Below, one piece after another: positions 1 to 5,331 of a stretch of 5,452 nt of DNA; within the stretch, counting starts at the first letter, position 1; every line of letters starts with the position of its first letter. Source of the DNA: Acetatifactor sp. (GTDB lineage Bacteria > Bacillota > Clostridia > Lachnospirales > Lachnospiraceae); the NCBI GenBank assembly GCA_024699575.1, contig JAILPF010000457.1:1-5452 (forward strand), written 5' to 3'. The notes under the pieces were generated by a model that saw only the letters and a program-made list of their open reading frames with translations, made no database searches and had not been told where the DNA came from. The translations under genes were made by a program, and so were the position numbers.

Positions 1-1045
1 ACCGATAGGCGAGCTTCAATCCGTCAATAAACCGGAATGCTTTTTCCTTCGTGCCTAAGCGAAGGGTTAAAATTGCACCGAAACCATTTTGTAATTCCTT
101 CTTCGCAATTTCATTCCAAGGACTCCCCGGAAGTCCCGGATAGTTGATGTGAAATTCCGGATACTCCTCGCAAAGCCACTCCGCAAGCTTTTTAGCGTTG
201 GAGCATTGCTTCTCCATCCGAAGTCCCAGAGTTTCCAAACCGATTATGTTCTGATATGCTGTCATGGGTGCCAGGCATGCTCCCGTGTTTCGAAACAAGC
301 CGTTTCGAAGCTTTGCTATATAGCACATCGGTCCGAATTTCTTATACTCTTTCAGACCTGGATACTTTTCAAAATCCCACCGGAATTTTCCGGAATCTGT
401 CAGGATACCACTGATGGAATTACTGCTGCCATTGATATATTTCGAGGAAGAATTGATTACAATATCTGCACCGTGTTCGATTGCCCGAATCAGATAAGGT
501 GTGGCTGTAGTATTGTCGATTACAAGGGGAACCCCATGTCCATGCGCAATCTCCGCCATCTTTCTTACATCCGTCACATCTAGGCAAGGATTACCGATTG
601 TTTCCGCATATACAAGTCTGGTGTGCTCGTTAAAGGCACTTTCCATCTCATCCCAATCATTGTTCTTCACATATCTCGTGGTGATGCCAAAGGCCTCCAA
701 ATCCCTGAATAAGTCAATTGAACCGCCGTACAGGCTGGCACTTGACAGAATCTCATCACCGCTGCGAAGAATATTAAGCAGTGCATTTGTGATGGCAGCC
801 ATCCCGGAGGAGCAGGCGATCGATGCCATTCCTCTCTCCAGCTTTGTAACTCTGTTCTCGAACGCCGCCACGGTGGGATTGCCCACTCTGGTGTAACAGT
901 ATCCTATTTTTTTGTTCTCAAAGATTCCTTCCAGAAGGCTTGCGCTCTCCTGTTCAAACGCCGTATTTTGATAGATTGGCGGCAATGTAGCCCCCTTCTC
1001 TTCTTTCAATACCCCGGCATGTAATAAATCTGTATTGAACCCCAT
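1..1045 (-). CDS. O-acetylhomoserine aminocarboxypropyltransferase-like PLP enzyme (MetY-type paralogue), 3' end cut by window
   Basis: This is a fold-type I PLP enzyme of the Cys/Met metabolism family (PF01053). Its closest functional class is O-acetylhomoserine sulfhydrylase, which makes homocysteine or methionine from O-acetylhomoserine and sulfide or methanethiol in the cytoplasm. The frame is open from the ATG at 1045 to the left edge: 348 codons of a probable ~425, so about 75-80 C-terminal residues lie outside. Visible motifs are LPPIYQNTAF (21-30), YTRVGNP with the phosphate-contacting Tyr51 and Arg53, CSSGMAAI (78-85), LYGGS (105-109), ETIGNP (148-153), VIDNTTATPYLI with Asp177 facing the pyridine nitrogen, and the PLP lysine K202 in SSSKYINGSS. 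That segment differs from the SATKFIGGHG of the second MetY in this window, so the two belong to different subfamilies and may differ in substrate. A GGGAG ribosome site lies 9 nt before the ATG. It has its own promoter region, separated by a terminator from the transporter genes upstream. Cystathionine gamma-lyase or methionine gamma-lyase activity cannot be excluded. Confidence 0.87.
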   Translation of the reverse strand, partial: MGFNTDLLHAGVLKEEKGATLPPIYQNTAFEQESASLLEGIFENKKIGYCYTRVGNPTVAAFENRVTKLERGMASIACSSGMAAITNALLNILRSGDEILSSASLYGGSIDLFRDLEAFGITTRYVKNNDWDEMESAFNEHTRLVYAETIGNPCLDVTDVRKMAEIAHGHGVPLVIDNTTATPYLIRAIEHGADIVINSSSKYINGSSNSISGILTDSGKFRWDFEKYPGLKEYKKFGPMCYIAKLRNGLFRNTGACLAPMTAYQNIIGLETLGLRMEKQCSNAKKLAEWLCEEYPEFHINYPGLPGSPWNEIAKKELQNGFGAILTLRLGTKEKAFRFIDGLKLAYR

Positions 1046-1081
1046 ACTAGGTTTCTCCCGTCTGTTTTTTTGTATTTCTCC

Positions 1082-1104
1082 AATCATACCATCTCAGTAT
1101 GATT
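1082..1104. promoter_or_regulatory. 8-bp inverted repeat over the -10 of the MetY-like gene, candidate operator
   Basis: AATCATAC (1082-1089) and GTATGATT (1097-1104) are perfect inverted repeats separated by 7 bp. The core ATAC-N7-GTAT fits the T-N11-A pattern of LysR-type regulator boxes. The dyad covers the -10 and most of the spacer of the candidate promoter, a position more typical of repression than activation. The bound protein is unknown; a probable LysR-type regulator ends at 5353 in the same window. Confidence 0.4.
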
Positions 1105-1111
1105 TGGAAAA
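1083..1111 (-). promoter_or_regulatory. Candidate promoter of the MetY-like gene (extended -10)
   Basis: On the minus strand TTTTCC (1111-1106) is followed by a 17-bp spacer and TATGAT (1088-1083), one base from the TATAAT consensus and preceded by TGG, an extended -10 element. The predicted start, near 1076, gives a leader of about 30 nt with a good ribosome site. The -35 is weak, which fits an extended -10 promoter or one needing an activator. This is a motif call only. Confidence 0.5.
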
Positions 1112-1124
1112 TTACTTAAAAATG

Positions 1125-1159
1125 ATGACCTGTGATAAATAAAAACTATCACAGGTCAT
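1125..1159 (-). terminator. Intrinsic terminator after the transporter/small membrane protein pair
   Basis: A perfect 13-bp stem (ATGACCTGTGATA at 1125-1137 with its complement at 1147-1159) closes a 9-nt loop. It starts 11 nt after the stop codon of the 92-residue protein. On the minus strand the stem is followed after one base by a run of Ts (CATTTTTAAG). The stem is only moderately GC-rich, but length and position make it a good terminator, insulating the MetY-like gene that follows. Confidence 0.8.
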
Positions 1160-1170
1160 TTCCCATTTAG

Positions 1171-1449
1171 CTATTTCCACTTTTTGTCCAGCCATATCCA
1201 AAGTCTAAACATGATTGCTCCCCAGATTAAGAAAAGCATAACATGAACCCACATCGGAAATTTTGATATAAAATGTTCTCCGTTGACGTATTTGTTAAAT
1301 TCCGGTATATCCGCGTAAAAATATGCCCCTGCGCCGAAATCCAATCCTTCGACCAATCCCAGACCATTCACCATACAGTAGGCGGTAAGTATCAGGATTG
1401 CCACTATTGTAATAATTCCTGTTATTCGAATCAGTTTATTCTTTTTCAT
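1171..1449 (-). CDS. Small two-helix membrane protein encoded with the transporter, family not recognised
   Basis: This 92-residue protein is one I cannot assign to a named family. It has a basic N-terminus (MKKNKLIR), a first hydrophobic helix at about 8-30, a 35-residue loop with the motif LDFGAGAYFYADIPEF (36-51), a second helix rich in Trp and Leu at about 66-87, and a basic end (KKWK). By the positive-inside rule both ends should be cytoplasmic and the aromatic, acidic loop outside. There is no lipobox or clear cleavable signal peptide. The ATG lies 16 nt beyond the transporter stop codon. Its ribosome site (GAGGGG, 10 nt spacing) overlaps that stop region, and a terminator follows the gene directly, so the two genes almost certainly form one transcript. 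An accessory subunit or stabiliser of the transporter is the simplest inference. The coding call is firm because of the operon layout, the ribosome site and the clean membrane topology. Confidence 0.8.
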   Translation of the reverse strand: MKKNKLIRITGIITIVAILILTAYCMVNGLGLVEGLDFGAGAYFYADIPEFNKYVNGEHFISKFPMWVHVMLFLIWGAIMFRLWIWLDKKWK

Positions 1450-1465
1450 ATGACTATTTCCCCTC

Positions 1466-2875
1466 TTACTGAACTAAAGTAGGCAACGGGAAGAACTTTC
1501 CGCTAAGAAGCAGATAAACAGCTGCAAATGTAAGAACAATATTGAACAACTGACCTACAATGTATAAAACCAGTGGTTTTCCTCCCTGATACTGATCTTT
1601 CAGTTCTCTAAAGTTGGTATCAAGACCGATGCTTGTGAAGGCAAGCACGAAAGCCCAGTTCTTATACTGATCCAACACTTTGTTGATAGCCGACACAGAA
1701 TCCGCTCCAACCGCAGGAAGGAAAATAAAGGATGCAATAAGAGATGCTGCGAAGAAACCGATAATGAACTTCGGTAATCTGTACCAGATTTCTGCTGCGG
1801 TAGGTTTGCTTTTCACACCATCTGTGTTCTTCTCCACTCTTGCTGTAAAGAAAATGGCTACAGCAAACGCGATGAATCCGATTAAGATGTTTTGGATGGA
1901 TTTGACTAAAACCGCAACTGTCTGTGCTGTTTCACCGAGAGCTGTACCTGCAACGGTTACCGCACCTGTTGAGTCAACCGTTCCTCCGATAAGTGCTCCT
2001 CCCATCACTTCTCCAAGACCTACTGCTTTGATGATAACAGGCTCAAATACCATCATAAGAACGGTAAAGATAATGGAAATGGAAACTGCCAATGAAAGAT
2101 CAGTCTTCTTTGCCTTGGAAGATGCACCTACCGCAATTGCCGCTGATGTACCGCACACGGAAGTAGCTGTGGCAAGTGTAATTACCAGAGATTTGTTCTC
2201 AATCTTGAGAACTCTCGTTCCGAAAAACCACATGAAAATGATTACAATCGGGGTAACAATCCATGCGATTCCCAGTCCGTACAAGCCAAAATTAATGATA
2301 TTGCTGAACAGTACCGAGAATCCCATAATAACAAGTCCTGCTTTAATGTAGTACTCTGTCTGTACAGCCGGCTTTAACCACTTTGGAACTCCAACGGTGT
2401 TGGAGACCACCAGACCTACAATCAAAGCCCAAAAGGCCCACTCAAGATATCTGTTTAAAGTAAATTCAGCAGATATAAACCGGACAATAACAGCTAGAAC
2501 AAACAAAGTAACATAGGCCGGAATATATTCCTTCACTTTCTGTCCCTTAAGTTTCACTCCTGCTGTAAACAATACTCCTGTCACCAGAAAGGTACGAAGC
2601 AGTTTCACCCAAAACTCTCCGGTTGCCAATTGTTCCAGAGGGCTGGTTCCGTTTCCCCAAGTGGAGAATTTAGCTGCCGAGAAATCGAAAGCTCCTGTCA
2701 ACACCGCTATGGAGGATACAATAATCAGAATTGCCCCTATCCATATGGTAAGCCAGTCTTCTTTTTTCCAAAGATCGGATAGTTTTGATTTTTCTACCGT
2801 AACAATGTCATCGGCAGGTGCGTATGTTTTTGGAATATCATTCGCCAATGATGCATTTTTCACAACTGTACTCAT
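1466..2875 (-). CDS. Putative sulfate exporter family transporter (YeiH/UPF0324-like, PF03601)
   Basis: This is a 469-residue polytopic inner membrane protein of the putative sulfate exporter (PSE) family, whose members are linked by context to sulfur oxyanion movement. The substrate and direction are not settled for most of them. About 11-12 hydrophobic segments can be drawn, near 41-60, 92-108, 118-135, 144-160, 178-195, 201-219, 232-251, 262-283, 318-344, 367-389, 407-419 and 435-458. The family signatures visible are GFSVLFSNII (185-194), SVCGTSAAIAVG (239-250), GGTVDSTGAVTVAG (297-310) and SIGLDTNF (415-422). It is longer than the ~340-350 residues of classical YeiH proteins because of a ~40-residue hydrophilic, charged N-terminus and an enlarged first membrane region. 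The start is fixed by AAGGAG at 2888-2883. It leads an operon with the 92-residue membrane protein, and MetY paralogues lie on both sides. Family membership is confident; a sulfite or sulfate substrate is inferred. Confidence 0.88.
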   Translation of the reverse strand: MSTVVKNASLANDIPKTYAPADDIVTVEKSKLSDLWKKEDWLTIWIGAILIIVSSIAVLTGAFDFSAAKFSTWGNGTSPLEQLATGEFWVKLLRTFLVTGVLFTAGVKLKGQKVKEYIPAYVTLFVLAVIVRFISAEFTLNRYLEWAFWALIVGLVVSNTVGVPKWLKPAVQTEYYIKAGLVIMGFSVLFSNIINFGLYGLGIAWIVTPIVIIFMWFFGTRVLKIENKSLVITLATATSVCGTSAAIAVGASSKAKKTDLSLAVSISIIFTVLMMVFEPVIIKAVGLGEVMGGALIGGTVDSTGAVTVAGTALGETAQTVAVLVKSIQNILIGFIAFAVAIFFTARVEKNTDGVKSKPTAAEIWYRLPKFIIGFFAASLIASFIFLPAVGADSVSAINKVLDQYKNWAFVLAFTSIGLDTNFRELKDQYQGGKPLVLYIVGQLFNIVLTFAAVYLLLSGKFFPLPTLVQ

Positions 2876-2908
2876 GGTCGTTCTCCTTTTCGCATTTATT
2901 TGTTAAAG

Positions 2909-2937
2909 ATATTAGCACCACTTTAAACAGTTGAAAA
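2909..2937 (-). promoter_or_regulatory. Candidate promoter of the transporter operon
   Basis: On the minus strand TTTTCA (2937-2932), a 17-bp spacer and TAATAT (2914-2909) form a sigma-A-like promoter with partial matches in both boxes. The predicted start near 2902 gives a leader of about 27 nt before the ATG. The sequence AATTTTCAA around the -35 recurs at the same place in the metY promoter. A second possible -10 (CATAAT, 2944-2939) lies just upstream and cannot be excluded. Confidence 0.4.
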
Positions 2938-2948
2938 TTATGCAGATT

Positions 2949-2966
2949 TTATCGTTTGCGATAACT
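2949..2966. promoter_or_regulatory. Near-palindrome upstream of the transporter promoter, candidate activator site
   Basis: TTATCG-TTTG-CGATAA (2949-2964) has perfect 6-bp arms around a 4-bp centre and lies about 55 bp upstream of the predicted transcription start. With the next two bases it gives ATCGTTTGCGATAACT (2951-2966). That sequence recurs with one change, ATCTTTTGCGATAACT, on the minus strand at 5347-5332 upstream of metY. The dyad centre falls between bases, so it is not a classical T-N11-A LysR box, and the binding protein is unknown. Confidence 0.4.
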
Positions 2967-3016
2967 TTTTCCTATTGCACGCATCGTTACGGAGCACAAT
3001 AAAGCCCACCTCCTCT

Positions 3017-3544
3017 TCAGAAGTGTGCTTGGTTTTTCCTCTCTTCAAACTCCTCCACCGTTTGGCTCTCTATTGCCAATTCAAACAATTTGTCCAATTC
3101 TTCCGAACTTTGCGAGGACAAAATATCCGCACGAAGCTTCTCAGAGACAAAGCCCCGGGACTCCAACAATCTCACCATTGCTTCCATCTTACCTTCTAAT
3201 CTGCCTTCTGATCTGCCCTTTAACCTGCCCTCTAACCTGCCCTCATCCCTCGCAGCTTCTTTTTCCTGTTTGAATACCCTGACAATGTTATACTCAATCG
3301 GCATATCACTCTCTCCGTTCCTGTTCCATTCTGAAATTGCTTTCGCTACGCTTTCCTTATCCCCACAGATGGTCATCAGGATATGACTCACCCACCCGGA
3401 AAATTCCTCCTGCTCCTGACGACTCAGTTCTTTCACCCTGTCATGTGCTTTCTGTAAGATTTCCAACTGCTTCGGATGGGACAGACTCTCCTTGTAGCCT
3501 CTGTCATGGGGCTTCACGATTTCTTTTTGTGTTTCATCGTTCAT
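3017..3544 (-). CDS. Rpn/PD-(D/E)XK nuclease-family protein lacking the catalytic core, short form
   Basis: The protein (175 residues from the ATG) starts with KPHDRGYKESLSHPK (11-25), the N-terminal signature of the Rpn family of recombination-promoting nucleases and transposase-like proteins. It then passes directly into a helical region like the C-terminal half of that family (WVSHILMTICGDKESV, WNRNGES, EYNIVRVFKQEKEAARDEG). A tail with a four-residue GR-x-EG repeat (about 100-119) and a charged helical end follow. Full-length relatives are usually about 280-330 residues, and the middle part with the D and D/E-x-K catalytic residues is absent. It is therefore probably a catalytically dead remnant of an internal deletion, although the frame is intact. 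A GTG at 3550 would add two codons, but the ribosome site AAAGGA sits 9 nt from the ATG and only 3 nt from the GTG, so the ATG is preferred. No terminator is evident after it. There is no visible functional link to the sulfur genes. Confidence 0.75.
   Translation of the reverse strand: MNDETQKEIVKPHDRGYKESLSHPKQLEILQKAHDRVKELSRQEQEEFSGWVSHILMTICGDKESVAKAISEWNRNGESDMPIEYNIVRVFKQEKEAARDEGRLEGRLKGRSEGRLEGKMEAMVRLLESRGFVSEKLRADILSSQSSEELDKLFELAIESQTVEEFEERKNQAHF
3192..3251 (-). repeat. 12-bp degenerate tandem repeat inside the Rpn-like gene
   Basis: Five consecutive 12-bp units of the type CC(T/C)TCTAATCTG occur in frame: 3192-3203, 3204-3215, 3216-3227, 3228-3239 and a diverged copy at 3240-3251. 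They encode a four-residue motif repeat (GRLE, GRLK, GRSE and so on) typical of the C-terminal region of Rpn-family proteins. Copy number may vary by slippage. The units are coding, without spacers, so this is not a CRISPR. Confidence 0.85.
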
Positions 3545-3560
3545 TGACACCCTTCCTTTC

Positions 3561-3605
3561 TGAGGTCACCACCTCATAAGATACAGGAAGTATGTCTCCT
3601 TCCTG
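3561..3605 (-). repeat. Two tandem hairpins in the leader of the Rpn-like gene
   Basis: TGAGGT-CACC-ACCTCA (3561-3576, 6-bp stem, 4-nt loop) and CAGGAAG-N8-CTTCCTG (3584-3605, 7-bp stem, 8-nt loop) are separated by 7 nt. In the transcript they lie immediately upstream of the ribosome site AAAGGA, leaving it single-stranded. They could be leader structures or remains of a repeat family; neither has a T-run, so they are not terminators. Confidence 0.5.
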
Positions 3606-3814
3606 CTCTCATCTCCTAAGTTTTTGATTGGATTTAAGCAAGAAGTTCGATAAATATAGAAACCATTACGGTTATAGAAAATAGAAATAACTTGAAATTC
3701 TTTGCTCATAGTTATCGTACCACAGATAATTTTAAAATGCAATATTAATCATATCGTAATACGATTATTTATTGCAATGTTAATTTTCAAAATCAGAAAA
3801 AACATACAAAACCC

Positions 3815-3848
3815 ATTGCGATTGCACCTAATGAAATACAATCGCAAT
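3815..3848. repeat. 10-bp inverted repeat, ATTGCGATTG arms
   Basis: ATTGCGATTG (3815-3824) and CAATCGCAAT (3839-3848) are perfect complements around a 14-nt loop. It lies between the metY terminator and the Rpn-like gene. The minus-strand flank GGGTTTTG is not a convincing terminator tail. It may be an operator, a secondary terminator or a small repeat element. Confidence 0.5.
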
Positions 3849-3910
3849 ATCCGGCCGACCTTCCCACAAGATTACGATAAAATTCCGGGGCTCTCGAGTT
3901 TTTATACTAA

Positions 3911-3940
3911 AAAACCGGGGCTGAGGACAGCCCCGGTTTT
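3911..3940 (-). terminator. Strong intrinsic terminator of metY
   Basis: A perfect 13-bp stem (AAAACCGGGGCTG, 3911-3923, with its complement at 3928-3940) closes a 4-nt loop, 14 nt after the metY stop codon. On the minus strand it ends in a run of six Ts. The stem has a solid GC block and is the clearest terminator in the window. The other strand ends in only four Ts, so any bidirectional action would be weaker. Confidence 0.93.
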
Positions 3941-3954
3941 CAATGATGTTCGTA

Positions 3955-5235
3955 TTAAATTGCCGCAAAGCCTCTTTCAAGGTCTGCAATAATATCGTCA
4001 ATATGTTCTGTACCAATGGATAGTCTGATGGTATTGGGTTTGATGCCTGTATCTAACAACTCTTCCTCCGACAGCTGTGAATGGGTTGTGGAAGCAGGAT
4101 GGATTACCAGACTCTTAACGTCAGCAACATTTGCAAGCAGAGAGAAAATCTTCAAATTATCGATAAATTTCCATGCTTCTTCCTGACCGCCCTTGATATC
4201 AAAGGTGAAAATGGATGCTCCACCATTGGGGAAATACTTTTCATAAAGTGCATGATCAGGATGATCTTTGATAGAAGGATGATTTACCTTTTCAACCAGC
4301 GGGTGATTTGCCAAAAACTCCACAACCTTCTTGGTGTTCTCCGCATGTCTGTCCAGTCTTAAGGAGAGTGTCTCCACGCCCTGCAGAAGAAGGAAAGCAT
4401 TGAAAGGTGAAATTGCCGCACCTGTATCACGAAGCAGAATTGCCCGGATATAGGTTACAAATGCTGCGGGTCCAACCACATCAAAGAAAGATACACCGTG
4501 ATAGCTGGGATTCGGCTCTGTGATGTTGGGGAATTTACCGCTTGCTTTGTAATCGAATTTGCCGGATTCTACAATGACACCGCCTAAAGTCGTTCCATGG
4601 CCTCCGATGAACTTGGTTGCGGAGTGAACCACGATATCAGCACCATGTTCAAAAGGTCTGATCAGATAAGGTGTACCGAAAGTGTTGTCTACGACTACAG
4701 GAATCTTATTCTTGTGCGCAATTTCTGCAATTGCATCAATATCGGGAATATCGCTGTTAGGGTTGCCGAGAGTTTCCAGATAGATTGCTCTGGTATTCTC
4801 TTTGATAGCTCCCTCTACCTCAGCCAGATTGTGTGCATCTACGAAGGTCGTCTCAACTCCGTACTGAGGAAGAGTATGGGACAAAAGATTGTAGCTTCCA
4901 CCGTAGATCGTCTTCTGTGCCACGATATGTCCGCCGTTTGCTGCGAGTGCCTGAATCGTATAAGTAATCGCTGCTGCGCCGGAGGCAACTGCCAAGGCTG
5001 CGCTTCCTCCCTCCAAAGCTGCAAGTCTCTTTTCCAAAACATCCTGTGTGCTGTTGGTTAATCTTCCGTATATATTACCTGCATCCGTCAAATTAAAACG
5101 TGCAGCTGCGTGTTCACTGTTATGAAAAACATAGGATGTGGTCTGATAAATGGGAACTGCTCTTGAATCTGTTGCAGGGTCTGCCTGCTCCTGTCCAACG
5201 TGTAACTGTAATGTTTCAAATCTGTATTCGCTCAT
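3955..5235 (-). CDS. metY: O-acetylhomoserine sulfhydrylase (aminocarboxypropyltransferase)
   Basis: This cytoplasmic PLP enzyme joins sulfide (or methanethiol) to O-acetyl-L-homoserine, giving L-homocysteine (or methionine) plus acetate: the direct sulfhydrylation route of methionine synthesis. At 426 residues it is full length for the family. The landmarks are the N-terminal FETLQLHVGQ (6-15), AVPIYQTTSYVF (26-37), IYGRLTNST with the phosphate-binding Tyr56 and Arg58, VASGAAAI (83-90), YGGSYNL (111-117), ETLGNPNSDIPDI (154-166), VVDNTFGTPYLIRP with Asp183, and VHSATKFIGGHGTT with the Schiff-base lysine K208. Near the end are SLVIHPASTTHSQL (375-388), which binds the substrate carboxylate, and NTIRLSIGTEHIDDII (401-416). 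GAAGGGAG lies 9 nt before the ATG. The gene stands alone between a LysR-type regulator gene and a strong terminator. The SD overlaps one arm of a long inverted repeat. No SAM riboswitch is seen in the short leader, so control is more likely by a DNA-binding protein. Confidence 0.95.
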   Translation of the reverse strand: MSEYRFETLQLHVGQEQADPATDSRAVPIYQTTSYVFHNSEHAAARFNLTDAGNIYGRLTNSTQDVLEKRLAALEGGSAALAVASGAAAITYTIQALAANGGHIVAQKTIYGGSYNLLSHTLPQYGVETTFVDAHNLAEVEGAIKENTRAIYLETLGNPNSDIPDIDAIAEIAHKNKIPVVVDNTFGTPYLIRPFEHGADIVVHSATKFIGGHGTTLGGVIVESGKFDYKASGKFPNITEPNPSYHGVSFFDVVGPAAFVTYIRAILLRDTGAAISPFNAFLLLQGVETLSLRLDRHAENTKKVVEFLANHPLVEKVNHPSIKDHPDHALYEKYFPNGGASIFTFDIKGGQEEAWKFIDNLKIFSLLANVADVKSLVIHPASTTHSQLSEEELLDTGIKPNTIRLSIGTEHIDDIIADLERGFAAI

Positions 5236-5246
5236 AATCTTTATCT

Positions 5247-5290
5247 CCCTTCAACTTTTTGTTGGACTTATCTTATCATTAGTTGAAGGG
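5247..5290 (-). promoter_or_regulatory. 10-bp inverted repeat spanning the metY promoter and ribosome site
   Basis: CCCTTCAACT (5247-5256) and AGTTGAAGGG (5281-5290) are perfect inverted repeats separated by 24 bp. The arm near the gene contains the metY ribosome site; the far arm lies in the -35/-10 spacer of the candidate promoter. If transcription starts upstream of 5290, the RNA would fold and hide the ribosome site. If it starts near 5263, the arms are more likely paired protein-binding sites 34 bp apart. Confidence 0.5.
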
Positions 5291-5298
5291 TTTGAAAA
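5270..5298 (-). promoter_or_regulatory. metY: Candidate metY promoter
   Basis: On the minus strand TTTTCA (5298-5293), a 17-bp spacer and TAAGAT (5275-5270) give a partial sigma-A promoter, with a predicted start near 5263 and a leader of about 28 nt. The -35 context AATTTTCAA is identical to that of the transporter promoter. Each box matches consensus at four of six positions, so an activator would be expected. Confidence 0.4.
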
Positions 5299-5331
5299 TT
5301 CGTTTGATTCTATCATCGGTGATAAGGTGGA

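Larger units (their letters stand above)
3551..3910. other. AT-rich intergenic region with several inverted repeats and no supported gene
   Basis: About 360 bp lie between the Rpn-like gene and the metY terminator. They hold two adjacent hairpins just upstream of the Rpn-like ribosome site (3561-3576 and 3584-3605), a compact palindrome ATCGTA-A-TACGAT (3753-3765), and a 10-bp inverted repeat with a 14-nt loop (3815-3848). A 47-codon open frame (3709-3566, minus) has no ribosome site and no recognisable product. The promoter of the Rpn-like gene must lie here, but I cannot point to a convincing one. Confidence 0.6.

Noticed and set aside
149..896. Two overlapping plus-strand open frames (149-583 and 501-896)
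   Set aside because: They are antisense to the MetY-like gene, whose minus-strand frame holds all family motifs. Their translations show no domain or sensible composition.
1680..2351. A 223-codon plus-strand open frame
   Set aside because: It is a shadow of the transporter gene; the minus-strand frame has clear membrane helices and family motifs.
3192..3251. Tandem 12-bp repeat considered as a CRISPR or satellite
   Set aside because: Units are contiguous, too short, in frame and coding for the GR-x-EG tail known from Rpn-type proteins.
3548..3550. GTG start for the Rpn-like gene
   Set aside because: The ribosome site is only 3 nt away from this GTG, whereas the ATG at 3544 has 9 nt spacing.
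3566..3709. A 47-codon minus-strand open frame as a gene
   Set aside because: There is no ribosome site before its ATG and no recognisable product. It is kept only as a low-interest observation with the hairpins.
4597..5061. A 154-codon plus-strand open frame rich in Cys
   Set aside because: It is antisense to metY, with Cys and Ser runs produced by complementing Ala and Gly codons. No ribosome site or family is seen.
5311..5324. TATCA-TCGG-TGATA as terminator of the LysR-type gene
   Set aside because: The 5-bp AT-rich stem has no T-run on the minus strand, too weak to call.
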